14,663 nt of DNA, taken from the NCBI GenBank assembly GCA_030592205.1, contig JAUVKA010000037.1, forward strand, positions 1 through 14,663, read 5' to 3'. Position 1 is the stretch's first letter; every line of letters begins with the position of its first letter. Source of the DNA: Bacteroidota bacterium. GTDB taxonomy: Bacteria > Bacteroidota > Bacteroidia > Bacteroidales > UBA12481. This document shows, piece after piece, positions 1-7,620 of the stretch. Under the pieces are notes generated by a model. It was not told the DNA's origin and searched no databases. It saw only the letters and a program-made list of their open reading frames with translations. Both the position numbers and the translations under genes were made by a program.

Positions 1-777
1 AAAAATGTCTGTATCGTAATTTGATTTTTTGCCCTGGATGGCCATGCAAATTCTTTCGAATCCCATGCCGGTATACACATGCATCTGTGGCAGGTTTTCC
101 AGTTTACTTCCCATTTTCCGGTTGTATTGTATAAAAACCAGATTCCAGACCTCAATAACCAGGGGGTGATCTTTATTTACCAGTTTTTCTCCTGGAATCT
201 GAGCTCGGTCCTCGTCATTGCGAAGATCCAGATGTATTTCCGAACAAGGGCCGCAAGGACCTGTATCTCCCATCTCCCAGAAGTTGTCCTTTTTTGAACC
301 ATCAAGTATCCTGTCGGCACTCAGATGCTTAAGCCAAAACTGATATGCCTCATTGTCCTTACTGAGATTGTCATTAGAATCTCCTTCAAAAACAGTTGCA
401 TATATCCGATCCGGATCCAGCCCCATCCAATCCACGAGAAATTCCCAGGCCCAGTCAATGGCTTCTTCTTTGAAATAATCCCCAAATGACCAGTTTCCAA
501 GCATCTCAAACATTGTGTGATGGTAAGTGTCGTGTCCTACCTCTTCCAGATCATTATGTTTCCCTGAAACACGTAAGCATTTTTGAGAATTGGCAATACG
601 CAGTGTATCTGGCTTTGAATTCCCTAGAAAGATATCTTTAAATTGATTCATGCCGGCATTGGTGAACATAAGAGTGGGATCATCCTTAATTACCATTGGG
701 GCAGAAGCAACTATTTTATGATTTTTACTTTCAAAAAAGGCCTTGAATTTATCTCGTATTGATTTGGATGTTATCAT
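1..777 (-). CDS. alaS: Alanyl-tRNA synthetase, N-terminal part (runs off the left edge)
   Basis: This enzyme charges tRNA-Ala with alanine in the cytoplasm. The 259 codons present are open from the ATG at 777 to base 1, so only the class II catalytic core is seen and the rest lies outside the window. Visible family sequence includes TLMFTNAGMNQF (residues 35-46), the motif 2 region ANSQKCLRVSGKHNDLEEVG (62-81), HHTMFEMLGNWSFGDYFK (86-103), the cysteine-containing DTGPCGPCSE (171-180) and motif 3 TGMGFER (236-242). The usual full length is about 870 residues. It is divergent from the M23 peptidase gene across a 110-bp spacer. The only candidate -7 box on this strand is TAACTTTA (822 down to 815), one base off the TAnnTTTG consensus and without a clear -33 element. 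The identification is secure; only the truncation is notable. Confidence 0.97.
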   Translation of the reverse strand, partial: MITSKSIRDKFKAFFESKNHKIVASAPMVIKDDPTLMFTNAGMNQFKDIFLGNSKPDTLRIANSQKCLRVSGKHNDLEEVGHDTYHHTMFEMLGNWSFGDYFKEEAIDWAWEFLVDWMGLDPDRIYATVFEGDSNDNLSKDNEAYQFWLKHLSADRILDGSKKDNFWEMGDTGPCGPCSEIHLDLRNDEDRAQIPGEKLVNKDHPLVIEVWNLVFIQYNRKMGSKLENLPQMHVYTGMGFERICMAIQGKKSNYDTDIF

Positions 778-811
778 AGTGGATCTTTTTGATATATGCG
801 AAATAATTCTA

Positions 812-841
812 TTGTAAAGTTAGATTATTTAGATAATTTTG
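812..841 (+). promoter_or_regulatory. Bacteroidota-type promoter for the M23 peptidase gene
   Basis: A TTG at 812-814 is followed after 19 bases by TAATTTTG at 834-841. This matches the Bacteroidota sigma consensus TTG-N19-TAnnTTTG. Transcription would start near 847-849, leaving a leader of about 40 bases before the ATG at 888. No Shine-Dalgarno sequence is visible, which is normal in this phylum. The match is seen in the sequence; promoter activity is inferred. Confidence 0.65.
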
Positions 842-887
842 CGACACGAAGATAGTTATTGGTAATAATATATCTTAGAGAAATTTA

Positions 888-1868
888 ATGGCAAAATCAA
901 AGTATAAGTTTAATCCTGAATCGCTGTCTTTTGACCGGATTGAAAGAAGCCTGAAATATAAGGTTTTTCGCTTCATGGGATATATGGTTTCAAGCATTGT
1001 GATAGGAGGAGGATTATTACTTGTCATCTCACTTTTTTATGATCTGCCCAAAGAGAGGATGCTGAAAAGGGAAAACAGGTATCTTTTAACTCAATATGAA
1101 TTGCTCAGTAAAAAAATGGATCAGGCCATTAATGTTCTTGATGATATCCAAAACAGGGATGATAATATTTACCGGGTAATTTTTGAAGCAGAACCAATCC
1201 CAAATTCCTTAAGAAATGCTGGTTTCGGTGGGGTCAACCGTTATGCTGATCTTGAAGGATATCGCAATTCAGATATAGTATCCAATGTGGCTAAACGTCT
1301 GGATATCATAATGAATAAGCTTTATGTTCAGTCAACTTCCTATGACAAGGTTTTTGAAATGGCCAAGAATAACGAAGAGATGATGGTGTCTATTCCAAGC
1401 ATCAGACCGATAGCCATTGACGAGTATAAAAGGATTTCTTCTTATTTCCGTCATCGCCGTGTGCATCCGATATTGAAAATTATTCGTCCACATACCGGTG
1501 TTGATTTTACAGCTCCCAGAGGAACATTCGTACGTGTTACAGGTGATGGAGTAGTTGAAAAAATTAAGTCAAACAGATCCAGATCCGGTTATGGAACTTA
1601 TATTCTGGTAAATCATGGTTTTTCATACCAGACCTTTTATGCCCATCTGGATAAAGTGCATGTTAAGGTTGGTCAAAAACTTACCAGAGGGGATGTAATC
1701 GGTGAGGTTGGCAATACAGGACTTTCTGTGGCTCCTCATTTGCATTATGAGGTTAGAAAGAACGAAAAGATGATCGATCCTATTAATTTCTTTTTCCAGG
1801 AAATTACGCCGGAAGATTACCAGAGGATGATTGAATACTCAAGGTTGACAGGCCAGGCATTAGACTGA
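888..1868 (+). CDS. Membrane-anchored M23 family metallopeptidase (LytM/peptidoglycan endopeptidase type)
   Basis: This 326-residue protein is predicted to cleave peptidoglycan peptides in the periplasm. Residues 1-30 are basic and cytoplasmic, a single membrane segment spans about 31-51, and a charged helical, probably coiled-coil stretch covers about 55-92. The C-terminal peptidase domain is at about 185-300. It carries the zinc-ligand motif HTGVD (H202, D206), the catalytic-region histidine in FYAHL (H253), and HLH (H284, H286). All the canonical residues of an active M23 enzyme are therefore present, unlike the degenerate EnvC/NlpD activators. The membrane segment has no obvious cleavage site, suggesting an anchored enzyme. 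It is the first gene of a rightward series and has a good promoter at 812-841. Its cellular role (elongation, division or remodelling) cannot be told from sequence. Confidence 0.93.
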   Translation: MAKSKYKFNPESLSFDRIERSLKYKVFRFMGYMVSSIVIGGGLLLVISLFYDLPKERMLKRENRYLLTQYELLSKKMDQAINVLDDIQNRDDNIYRVIFEAEPIPNSLRNAGFGGVNRYADLEGYRNSDIVSNVAKRLDIIMNKLYVQSTSYDKVFEMAKNNEEMMVSIPSIRPIAIDEYKRISSYFRHRRVHPILKIIRPHTGVDFTAPRGTFVRVTGDGVVEKIKSNRSRSGYGTYILVNHGFSYQTFYAHLDKVHVKVGQKLTRGDVIGEVGNTGLSVAPHLHYEVRKNEKMIDPINFFFQEITPEDYQRMIEYSRLTGQALD

Positions 1869-1890
1869 TTCATTCGAATTTCCAAATATT

Positions 1891-2226
1891 TTGCCATATA
1901 AAGAACCGAATATCGAAAAAGTATTCTACTCTATCGGGGAAGTTGCCGAAATGTTTAGTCTTCCGGCTTCAACCCTAAGGTATTGGGAACAGGAATTTTC
2001 AATTCTCAAGCCTAAAAGGAATAAAAAGGGAACGCGGTATTTCACAAAGAAAGACATTGATAATCTTCATTTGATCTATCACCTGATAAAAGAACGGGGT
2101 ATGACTCTGAAAGGAGCCAGGCAGAAGATCAAGGAGAATAAGGATGACCTTGATCAAAATGTTAAAGTGGTCAAGAAACTGCAGGGGATCCGAGACCTCC
2201 TAATTTATATCCGAGACGAGATCTAA
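1891..2226 (+). CDS. MerR family transcriptional regulator, short form, probable TTG start
   Basis: A 111-residue DNA-binding protein with a winged helix-turn-helix of the MerR class: YSIGEVAEMF (13-22), STLRYWEQEF (27-36), and the wing and second helix pair around GTRYFTKKDIDNLHLI (47-62). Residues 85-111 are a short helical tail. There is no long effector domain and no cysteine, so no metal or redox sensing is implied. No ATG precedes the conserved domain in frame. The frame opens after a stop at 1861-1863, and TTG at 1891 is the best start, giving MPYKEPNIEK, which I recall as the usual N-terminus of Bacteroidales homologues. It starts 22 bp after the peptidase stop and ends 11 bp before the Nif3 gene, so it is probably co-transcribed with both. 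Its targets are unknown. Confidence 0.87.
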   Translation: MPYKEPNIEKVFYSIGEVAEMFSLPASTLRYWEQEFSILKPKRNKKGTRYFTKKDIDNLHLIYHLIKERGMTLKGARQKIKENKDDLDQNVKVVKKLQGIRDLLIYIRDEI

Positions 2227-2237
2227 AAGGTCAGGAC

Positions 2238-3332
2238 ATGAAAGTTAAAGAAATTATCGATGTTGTTGAATCGTTTGCTCCCACCGGCATTCAGGAATCA
2301 TGGGATAATTCGGGATTAATAGTTGGTGAAGCCGAATGTGAAGTTTCAGGTCTGTTGCTTTGTCTTGATATCACTGAAGCTGTATTGGATGAGGCAAAGG
2401 AGATGGGATGTAATATGATTCTTTCGCATCATCCCATGGTGTTTACGAGTTTCAGGAAATTCAGTGGAAATGATCCTGTTAGCCGTTTAATACGGCGGGC
2501 TATAAAGGAAGATTTCATCATTTATTCAGCTCATACCAATCTCGATCAAGTGCCAGATGGTGTGAGTGGAGCAATCGCCGAAAGGATTGGTCTGCTTGAA
2601 ACCAGTATCCTGGTGCCAAGGAAGGATGACCTGCTCAAATTAGTTTGTTTCATCCCTGAAGAGCACTATGAAGTCGTGTCTGCAGCTGTTTTTGAGGCTG
2701 GGGCCGGCCATATAGGGAACTATGACTCATGCGGTTTTTGCACAACAGGAACAGGGTCTTTCCGGGCTCTAGAGGAAGCAAGTCCTTTTGTGGGACAATT
2801 GGACGAAGTACATCAGGAACCTGAAAAACGCTTTGAAACAATTTTCCCCAAACACTTGCGCAGAAACATTATTTCTGCCCTTATTGAAGTCCATCCTTAC
2901 GATGAAGTAGCATATGACCTTTATCCTTTGGTTAATGATAATCCCGCATACGGGTTAGGGGTGCTTGGGCATCTTCCCAAAGCTCTTTCGGAAATTGATT
3001 TTTTACAGAATATTAAAAATCATTTTGGAGCCAAATGTATCCGGCATACTGCCTTATTGGGTAAGGAAGTAAAGCGTGTAGCTGTATGTGGCGGGAGTGG
3101 TAGTGAATATCTCAATCATGCTATTAAGGCAGGTGCTGATGTATATATTACAGCAGATGTAAAATACCATCAGTTCTTTGATACAGATGGAAAGATTCTT
3201 CTCCTGGACATCGGGCACTATGAGAGTGAGCAAGTGGTCTTTAGTATTTTTAATAATCTTTTTTTGAAAAAAATGACTAACTTTGCGATTCATTTGTCGA
3301 AAATAAGTACAAATCCAATTAATTATTTCTGA
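2238..3332 (+). CDS. Nif3-like dinuclear metal center protein (YbgI/YqfO type)
   Basis: This 364-residue protein belongs to the Nif3/DUF34 family, whose members form hexameric toroids with a two-metal site. The biochemical role is not firmly settled; GTP cyclohydrolase I type 2 is a common but doubtful label. Metal-ligand motifs are visible: LSHHPMVF (H64, H65), YSAHTNLD (H99, D103) and DIGHYESE (H327, E331). The length exceeds the roughly 250 residues of E. coli YbgI. Residues about 130-235 form the inserted PII/CutA-like domain found in the long YqfO type, including the segment EVHPYDEVAYDLYPL. The ATG follows AGGTCAGGAC, which may act as a weak ribosome-binding site. Only 4 bp separate its stop from the next gene, indicating translational coupling with the zinc-ribbon protein. 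Confidence 0.94.
   Translation: MKVKEIIDVVESFAPTGIQESWDNSGLIVGEAECEVSGLLLCLDITEAVLDEAKEMGCNMILSHHPMVFTSFRKFSGNDPVSRLIRRAIKEDFIIYSAHTNLDQVPDGVSGAIAERIGLLETSILVPRKDDLLKLVCFIPEEHYEVVSAAVFEAGAGHIGNYDSCGFCTTGTGSFRALEEASPFVGQLDEVHQEPEKRFETIFPKHLRRNIISALIEVHPYDEVAYDLYPLVNDNPAYGLGVLGHLPKALSEIDFLQNIKNHFGAKCIRHTALLGKEVKRVAVCGGSGSEYLNHAIKAGADVYITADVKYHQFFDTDGKILLLDIGHYESEQVVFSIFNNLFLKKMTNFAIHLSKISTNPINYF
3278..3285 (+). promoter_or_regulatory. Possible internal -7 promoter element for the zinc-ribbon gene
   Basis: TAACTTTG, followed by CG, is an exact TAnnTTTG match 52 bases before the ATG at 3337, inside the 3' end of the Nif3 gene. No TTG lies at the usual 19-base spacing. The bases also encode the conserved residues NFA of the Nif3 C-terminus, so the match may be chance. 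Confidence 0.3.
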
Positions 3333-3336
3333 TTTT

Positions 3337-4221
3337 ATGGCTGATAAGAGTACTGGCATAAAAGAAAAGGGGCCTAGTGTTGAGTCCAAGATCAAAGATC
3401 TATATGAAATTCAACGTGTTGATTCAGAGATTGATAAGATTAGAGTCCTGAGGGGGGAGCTTCCTTTGGAAGTACAGGATCTGGAAGATGAGTTAGCCGG
3501 GCTTGAAACCCGGGTTAAAAACTTTGAGGAGGAGGTTAAGGAACTCGAGGGAGCAATTTCTAAGAAGAACAATGAAATTGCAGATGCGCAGGGCATGATT
3601 AAGAAATACGAAACTCAGCGGGATAATGTGAGAAATAACCGTGAATATGACTCCCTGTCAAAAGAGATAGAATTCCAAACTTTGGAGATCCAGCTCTGTG
3701 AAAAGAGAATAAAGGAATTTACTGTTCGCCTGGCTGATAAAAAGACAATGATCGAGGATTCAAAGTCTGGCTTTGAAGATCGTAAAGGGGATCTGGATGC
3801 CAAGAAAATGGAATTGGATGAGATCATTGCTGAAACTCAGAAGGAAGAGAAGAACCTGGTGGCTAGCTCTGAGGAGATAAGTAAAAGAATTGAAGATCGT
3901 TTGCTGTCTGCTTATAAGCGTATCCGTAAGAATGCAAGGAATGGTCTTGCAGTAGTTAGTGTTGAAAGGGATGCTTGTGGCGGTTGTTTTAACCGTATTC
4001 CCCCGCAACGGCAACTCGACATACGTTCCAGGAAAAAAATCATTGTTTGCGAATATTGCGGCCGTGTACTGGTTGATGCTGATATCATGAATGATAAGGA
4101 GCCTGAAAAAGAGCCGGTAACTGAGAGCAAAAAGGTAAGCAAAAAGGCAGCCAAAAAAGTGACTAAAAAAGTGACTAAAAAGGTGGCTGCAAAAGAGACT
4201 AAAAAGGTGGCTAAAAAGTAG
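3337..4221 (+). CDS. Coiled-coil protein with C4 zinc ribbon (DUF164/CT398-like) and lysine-rich tail
   Basis: A 294-residue cytosolic protein of the family typified by Chlamydia CT398. Residues about 20-195 are heptad-rich and strongly charged (runs such as EDELAGLETRVKNFEEEV at 50-67), giving a long antiparallel coiled coil. A four-cysteine zinc ribbon follows: CGGC (C214, C217) and CEYC (C238, C241), with the family-typical segment RIPPQRQ between them. Residues 264-294 are an added tail of S/A/T-K-K-V tetrapeptides that resembles histone H1 and probably binds nucleic acid or other polyanions. The family is widespread but functionally unclear; members have been linked to scaffolding and secretion. 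The immediate linkage to the Nif3 gene fits a pairing I recall across Bacteroidota. The fold is secure, the function is not. Confidence 0.92.
   Translation: MADKSTGIKEKGPSVESKIKDLYEIQRVDSEIDKIRVLRGELPLEVQDLEDELAGLETRVKNFEEEVKELEGAISKKNNEIADAQGMIKKYETQRDNVRNNREYDSLSKEIEFQTLEIQLCEKRIKEFTVRLADKKTMIEDSKSGFEDRKGDLDAKKMELDEIIAETQKEEKNLVASSEEISKRIEDRLLSAYKRIRKNARNGLAVVSVERDACGGCFNRIPPQRQLDIRSRKKIIVCEYCGRVLVDADIMNDKEPEKEPVTESKKVSKKAAKKVTKKVTKKVAAKETKKVAKK
4126..4218 (+). repeat. 12-bp period tandem repeat encoding the lysine-rich tail
   Basis: About eight imperfect 12-base units encode SKKV, SKKA, AKKV, TKKV, TKKV, AAKE, TKKV and AKK. Two neighbouring units around 4153-4176 are identical at DNA level, and A-runs are frequent. 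Because the period is a multiple of three, gain or loss of units would change tail length without shifting the frame. Confidence 0.8.
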
Positions 4222-4249
4222 AAGAGGGTAATAATTCGTATATTTAATG

Positions 4250-4279
4250 GGTAATAGCCACTGGTTATTACCTTTTTTT
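4250..4279 (+). terminator. Hairpin plus T-tract (terminator or attenuator) abutting the TPR gene start
   Basis: GGTAATAGC (4250-4258) pairs with GTTATTACC (4264-4272) over nine positions, including one G-T wobble, across the 5-base loop CACTG. Seven T residues follow at 4273-4279. This is a classic intrinsic terminator shape, 28 bases after the zinc-ribbon stop codon. The T-tract touches the ATG at 4280. A second copy of the left arm, GGTAATAA at 4227-4234, can pair perfectly over 8 bp with TTATTACC, offering an alternative fold. Confidence 0.72.
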
Positions 4280-5755
4280 ATGAAAAAACTGATAATATTT
4301 ATTCTGATTTCATTTTTGGTTCTGGAGCCTGGTTTTAGAAGTGCTTCTTTGCAGGCACAATCCCTAAGTAGTTGGCAGAATGATTTATTGAATCTGGATT
4401 TGGAAACGGAACTTGCAAAAAATCCATCTAAAACCCCATTTGTATACCAGTATTCTAAGGTTTATAGAGAATTTATGAGGACAATGCTCAGCCAGAGCAT
4501 TGATAATTATAAAAAAATGAGCTTAGAGGTTGACCTTATGCTGGATTTAGCGAAGGGCCAGAAGAAAAAAATCAAGACAGATTATGATAAAACATCCTTG
4601 ATGGTTGGAGCTTTGTTGTTTCGTGCTGTCAGTGGAGGTCAGTTTGGAGAATATGTACAATCTGCAAAAGACCTTTATCGTGCCTATAAATATTATCTTG
4701 ATCTACTGCTTCTGCGTGCAACACACCCAAGTACAAAAATCTATGGGGGTATCATGGCTCTTTTGTATGGTGAACTCCCCAATGAGTATTACAATTGGCT
4801 GGCCATACTTGGAATTCGTTTAGATCCTGATGATGGTTTCAGGCAATTGAAGGAGGCATACTATGCTACACGTTTATCCGGGGGATCTGTTCATGATGAA
4901 TCAGCATTGATACTGATCATTGCTATGAAGGAGTTTGCAGATGACCCAAAGGCAGCATGGAATTTCATTCAAACTGAAGAGCTGGAAAAACATCCAAATA
5001 TTATTCTCAGATATTATTCTGCGCTTGCTGCATTCCGGGCAGGCCATACTGCAAAGGCTCAGTTATTAATAGATGAATTAGTTGACTCAGGTGTTGCAGC
5101 TAAACTGCCCTATATTTATTATCAGCGGGGACGATTTATGCTATTTCAGGATGATCCCCTGGCCATTGAAGCTTTCGAAATGTTTTTAAACTTGAACAAG
5201 GGAGATAATTACATCAAATCAAGCTGGCAAAAGATGGGCTGGCATTTTATCATGCAGGATAATAACGATAAGGCTGGTGAGGCTTTTCGTCAGGTTGGTA
5301 TTAGTGGGAAAAGATTTGTGTATCCTGATCAACAGGCTTTGAGGGAGATAGAAAATGATCCTGTGCCTGAGAAAAAGGTTTTGCGACTAAGGCTTTTGTT
5401 TGATGGTGGTTATTATGAGAAATGCCTGGATGAATGTTCTCATTTCGAAAATGCCAATTATATAGGCCTTAGCCGAGGGCAGATTGTAGAAGTCTTATAC
5501 AGGCAGGCCAGGAGTCATCACTACCGGGGAAACCATGCCCGTGCAATCGATTATTACCAACAAATAGTAGAAAAGTATTCTGATGTACAGTCCTATCAAG
5601 TACCCAAAGCAGCGTTACAAGCTGGGATTCTATTGGCTCAGTCTGGCCAGAAGCAAGAAGCTGAGGAAATGCTGAAGAAGTGTCTGAAAATCAATGACTA
5701 CGGATTCCAGGCAACAATAAAACGAGAAGCTCAAAGCGCTTTGCGAAAGCTTTAA
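4280..5755 (+). CDS. Secreted TPR-like repeat protein of unknown function
   Basis: A 491-residue protein with a Sec signal peptide: MKK, a hydrophobic core at about 4-16 and a likely cleavage near SLQAQ (23-27). It should therefore be periplasmic or surface-exposed. The rest is alpha-helical with tetratricopeptide-like pairs. The clearest are IYYQRGRFMLFQDDPLAIEAF (mid-protein), QARSHHYRGNHARAIDYYQQI and the final repeat ALQAGILLAQSGQKQEAEEM. No catalytic motif or lipobox was seen. An in-frame ATG at 4247 would add 11 residues, but those codons are the terminator hairpin and T-tract. The next ATG, at 4280, begins exactly at the signal peptide and is preferred. Such proteins usually scaffold envelope complexes; no partner is evident here. 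The 3' end meets the convergent TPM gene with 2 bp between the stops. Confidence 0.85.
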   Translation: MKKLIIFILISFLVLEPGFRSASLQAQSLSSWQNDLLNLDLETELAKNPSKTPFVYQYSKVYREFMRTMLSQSIDNYKKMSLEVDLMLDLAKGQKKKIKTDYDKTSLMVGALLFRAVSGGQFGEYVQSAKDLYRAYKYYLDLLLLRATHPSTKIYGGIMALLYGELPNEYYNWLAILGIRLDPDDGFRQLKEAYYATRLSGGSVHDESALILIIAMKEFADDPKAAWNFIQTEELEKHPNIILRYYSALAAFRAGHTAKAQLLIDELVDSGVAAKLPYIYYQRGRFMLFQDDPLAIEAFEMFLNLNKGDNYIKSSWQKMGWHFIMQDNNDKAGEAFRQVGISGKRFVYPDQQALREIENDPVPEKKVLRLRLLFDGGYYEKCLDECSHFENANYIGLSRGQIVEVLYRQARSHHYRGNHARAIDYYQQIVEKYSDVQSYQVPKAALQAGILLAQSGQKQEAEEMLKKCLKINDYGFQATIKREAQSALRKL

Positions 5756-5757
5756 GA

Positions 5758-6576
5758 TTACCAACTACCTCCAGCTCCTCCACCGCCGAAGGAACCTCCA
5801 CCTCCACCGCCAAATCCTCCGAGACCGCCACCACCACTGAATCCGCCGAAAGAGCCACCATGTGAACGGCCTCCTGATCCCATCATTGACAGAAGAATCA
5901 AGAATGGGAGATTTCTACCCATATGACTATGCCTGCCAGTTCTTGAACCTCCTCCAAAGATGGCCATTAGTAGAAATATCAGGAAAATTATACCTCCAAT
6001 CGAAATACCTTTGGATCCGCTAGCACGCTCAATGTATTCATCAGCAGTGAATTCTCCTTTAGCAAAAGAAATAAGAATATCTGTTGCTTGATTTAAACCT
6101 CCGAAAATATCATTTTCCTTAAATCGTGGGATAATTTCATTGTCGACAATCCTGTTAGCAAGGATATCAGGAACTGCTCCTTCAAGCCCATAACCAATTG
6201 TCATATATACCTCACCGCGACTGGAAACGGTTTTAGGTTTAATAAGAATAACTATTCCATTATCCTTTCCCTCAGTTCCAACGCCCCATTTTTCTCCGAT
6301 GCGTGTTGCATAATCACTTGGATCATATCCTAACAGATCCTTGACAGTTATGATATAGATCTGAGTGGATGAACTGTAATAGAAATCCTGTAATTTTCTT
6401 TCCAGGGTTTCGCTGGTTCTCTGATCCAGAAAGCCGGCAAAGTCGTTTACCATCCTGGGTGGATTCATCGGATCCGGCAAATCCTGTGCTTTAAGAGATA
6501 TCGAATATCCAAAAGACAGAAAAGCTATTAAAAGAAAATAGGGAATTGATTTTATTAATTTATTACTCATAGTCAT
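5758..6576 (-). CDS. TPM-domain membrane protein with glycine-rich tail (YgcG type)
   Basis: A 272-residue envelope protein, third gene of the lemA operon. It has a signal peptide (residues about 5-31, ending SLKAQ), a TPM domain at about 37-180 (NDFAGFLD at 44-51, GEKWGVGTEGKDNGIVILI at 94-112, YGLEGAVPD at 129-137), a membrane helix at about 191-207, and a C-terminal tail from about 233 that is mostly glycine with serine and phenylalanine, ending GGSW. Some TPM relatives have been reported as phosphatases, and others act in photosystem II repair; the bacterial role is unclear. The ATG at 6576 lies 1 base after the upstream stop and has GGAAAG four bases before it. ATG at 6570 is a close alternative. 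A further upstream ATG at 6618 would overlap the previous gene by 41 bases and bury the signal peptide, so it was not used. Confidence 0.92.
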   Translation of the reverse strand: MTMSNKLIKSIPYFLLIAFLSFGYSISLKAQDLPDPMNPPRMVNDFAGFLDQRTSETLERKLQDFYYSSSTQIYIITVKDLLGYDPSDYATRIGEKWGVGTEGKDNGIVILIKPKTVSSRGEVYMTIGYGLEGAVPDILANRIVDNEIIPRFKENDIFGGLNQATDILISFAKGEFTADEYIERASGSKGISIGGIIFLIFLLMAIFGGGSRTGRHSHMGRNLPFLILLSMMGSGGRSHGGSFGGFSGGGGLGGFGGGGGGSFGGGGAGGSW

Positions 6577-6577
6577 T

Positions 6578-7018
6578 TTACTTTCCGAATGAAATATCAT
6601 CCGGCAGCTCATTCTCATCGTCGGATTGATAAGGGAAATGTTCTTTTAATTTCTGACCAGCCATTTTAATTCCTTTAGAAAGGCCATCAGCCATATTGCC
6701 TGCTTGAAATTCTTCCTGCATGCTTGATTTTACATCTTCCCAGAAATTTTCAGGAACCTTTTCATTGATCCCGGCATCACCAAGAATAGCAAATGCTTTA
6801 TTCCTGGCAGCCAGGTAGAATAATACACCATTTCGCTGTTCTGTTTCAAGCATTTTTAGCTTAGTAAAAACATAAGCAGCCTGGTCGAGTACATCACCTT
6901 TGAAAGAAGATTCAATATGAACCCTTATTTCTCCGGATGTATTTTTTTCTGCTTCTTTAATAGCTGACACAATGGCATCTTTATCAGCTTTCGAGAATAA
7001 TTTCTTTGCTGCGCTCAT
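6578..7018 (-). CDS. Cytosolic TPM-domain protein
   Basis: A 146-residue protein made almost entirely of one TPM domain: SGEIRVHIESSF (about 28-39), NGVLFYLAARNKAFAILGD (about 63-81) and an acidic C-terminus. It lacks a signal peptide and membrane segment, so it should be cytoplasmic or peripherally attached. It is the middle gene between lemA and the membrane-bound TPM protein, starting 2 bp after the lemA stop and ending 1 bp before the next ATG, so the three are surely co-transcribed and possibly act together. The function is unknown; a phosphatase label would be over-reading. Confidence 0.9.
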   Translation of the reverse strand: MSAAKKLFSKADKDAIVSAIKEAEKNTSGEIRVHIESSFKGDVLDQAAYVFTKLKMLETEQRNGVLFYLAARNKAFAILGDAGINEKVPENFWEDVKSSMQEEFQAGNMADGLSKGIKMAGQKLKEHFPYQSDDENELPDDISFGK

Positions 7019-7020
7019 AA

Positions 7021-7620
7021 TTAAAACTCAACTACAGGTGCTTGATCAGATCCTTCAACAGCTTCGAAATAGGGCTTCTTTTCGAAATTAAATAGACCGG
7101 CCCAGATATTTTTGGGGAATATTTTGATGAATGTGTTGTAATCCCTGGAAAGTTCGTTAAATTTTCTCCTTTCGGTAGAAATACGATTTTCTGTGCTTTC
7201 AAGCTGCACCTGCAGGTCCAGAAAGTTCTGATTAGCTTTTAGATCGGGGTATTTTTCAACTACCACCAAAAGTTTACTAAGAGCTGAACCTAATTGAGCC
7301 TGTGCATTTTGAAATTGCTGAATGTTTTGCTGAGTCAGTTGGTCAGCATTGATATTGATGCCAGTAGCCTTGGCCCTGGCCTCTACAACGGCAGTAAAAG
7401 TTTCCTGCTCGTGGGCAGCATAACCTTTTACAGTATTAACTAAATTTGGGATCAGGTCAGCTCTTCGCTGATAAACATTTTCAACATTAGCCCACTGACC
7501 ATCAACACTTTCACTCTTTGTTACCATTCCATTGTAAGTTCCCTTAACCGATGAATACAGGAACAGTGCAATAACTGCAATAATGGCAATTGTAATCCAG
7601 GTTCTTCTGTTATTTTTCAT
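7021..7620 (-). CDS. lemA: LemA family membrane protein
   Basis: This 199-residue protein has a single N-terminal membrane helix (about 9-24) followed by the LemA four-helix domain. Diagnostic segments are YQRRADLIPNLVNTVKGYA (50-68), FTAVVEARAKATG (about 75-87) and the C-terminal half ending with FNFEKKPYFEAVEG. The name comes from a Listeria antigen; the molecular role is unknown, but LemA genes very often sit beside TPM-domain genes, exactly as here. It is the first gene of a three-gene leftward operon. No clean TAnnTTTG promoter was found in the 163 bp upstream. Confidence 0.95.
   Translation of the reverse strand: MKNNRRTWITIAIIAVIALFLYSSVKGTYNGMVTKSESVDGQWANVENVYQRRADLIPNLVNTVKGYAAHEQETFTAVVEARAKATGININADQLTQQNIQQFQNAQAQLGSALSKLLVVVEKYPDLKANQNFLDLQVQLESTENRISTERRKFNELSRDYNTFIKIFPKNIWAGLFNFEKKPYFEAVEGSDQAPVVEF

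Noticed and set aside
4247..4279. Start of the TPR protein at ATG 4247
   Set aside because: Those 11 codons are the stem-loop and T-tract, and the signal peptide begins at the next ATG (4280).
6577..6618. Upstream start for the YgcG-type protein (ATG at 6618)
   Set aside because: It would overlap the preceding TPM gene by 41 bases and put 14 polar residues before the signal peptide. ATG at 6576 has GGAAAG just upstream.
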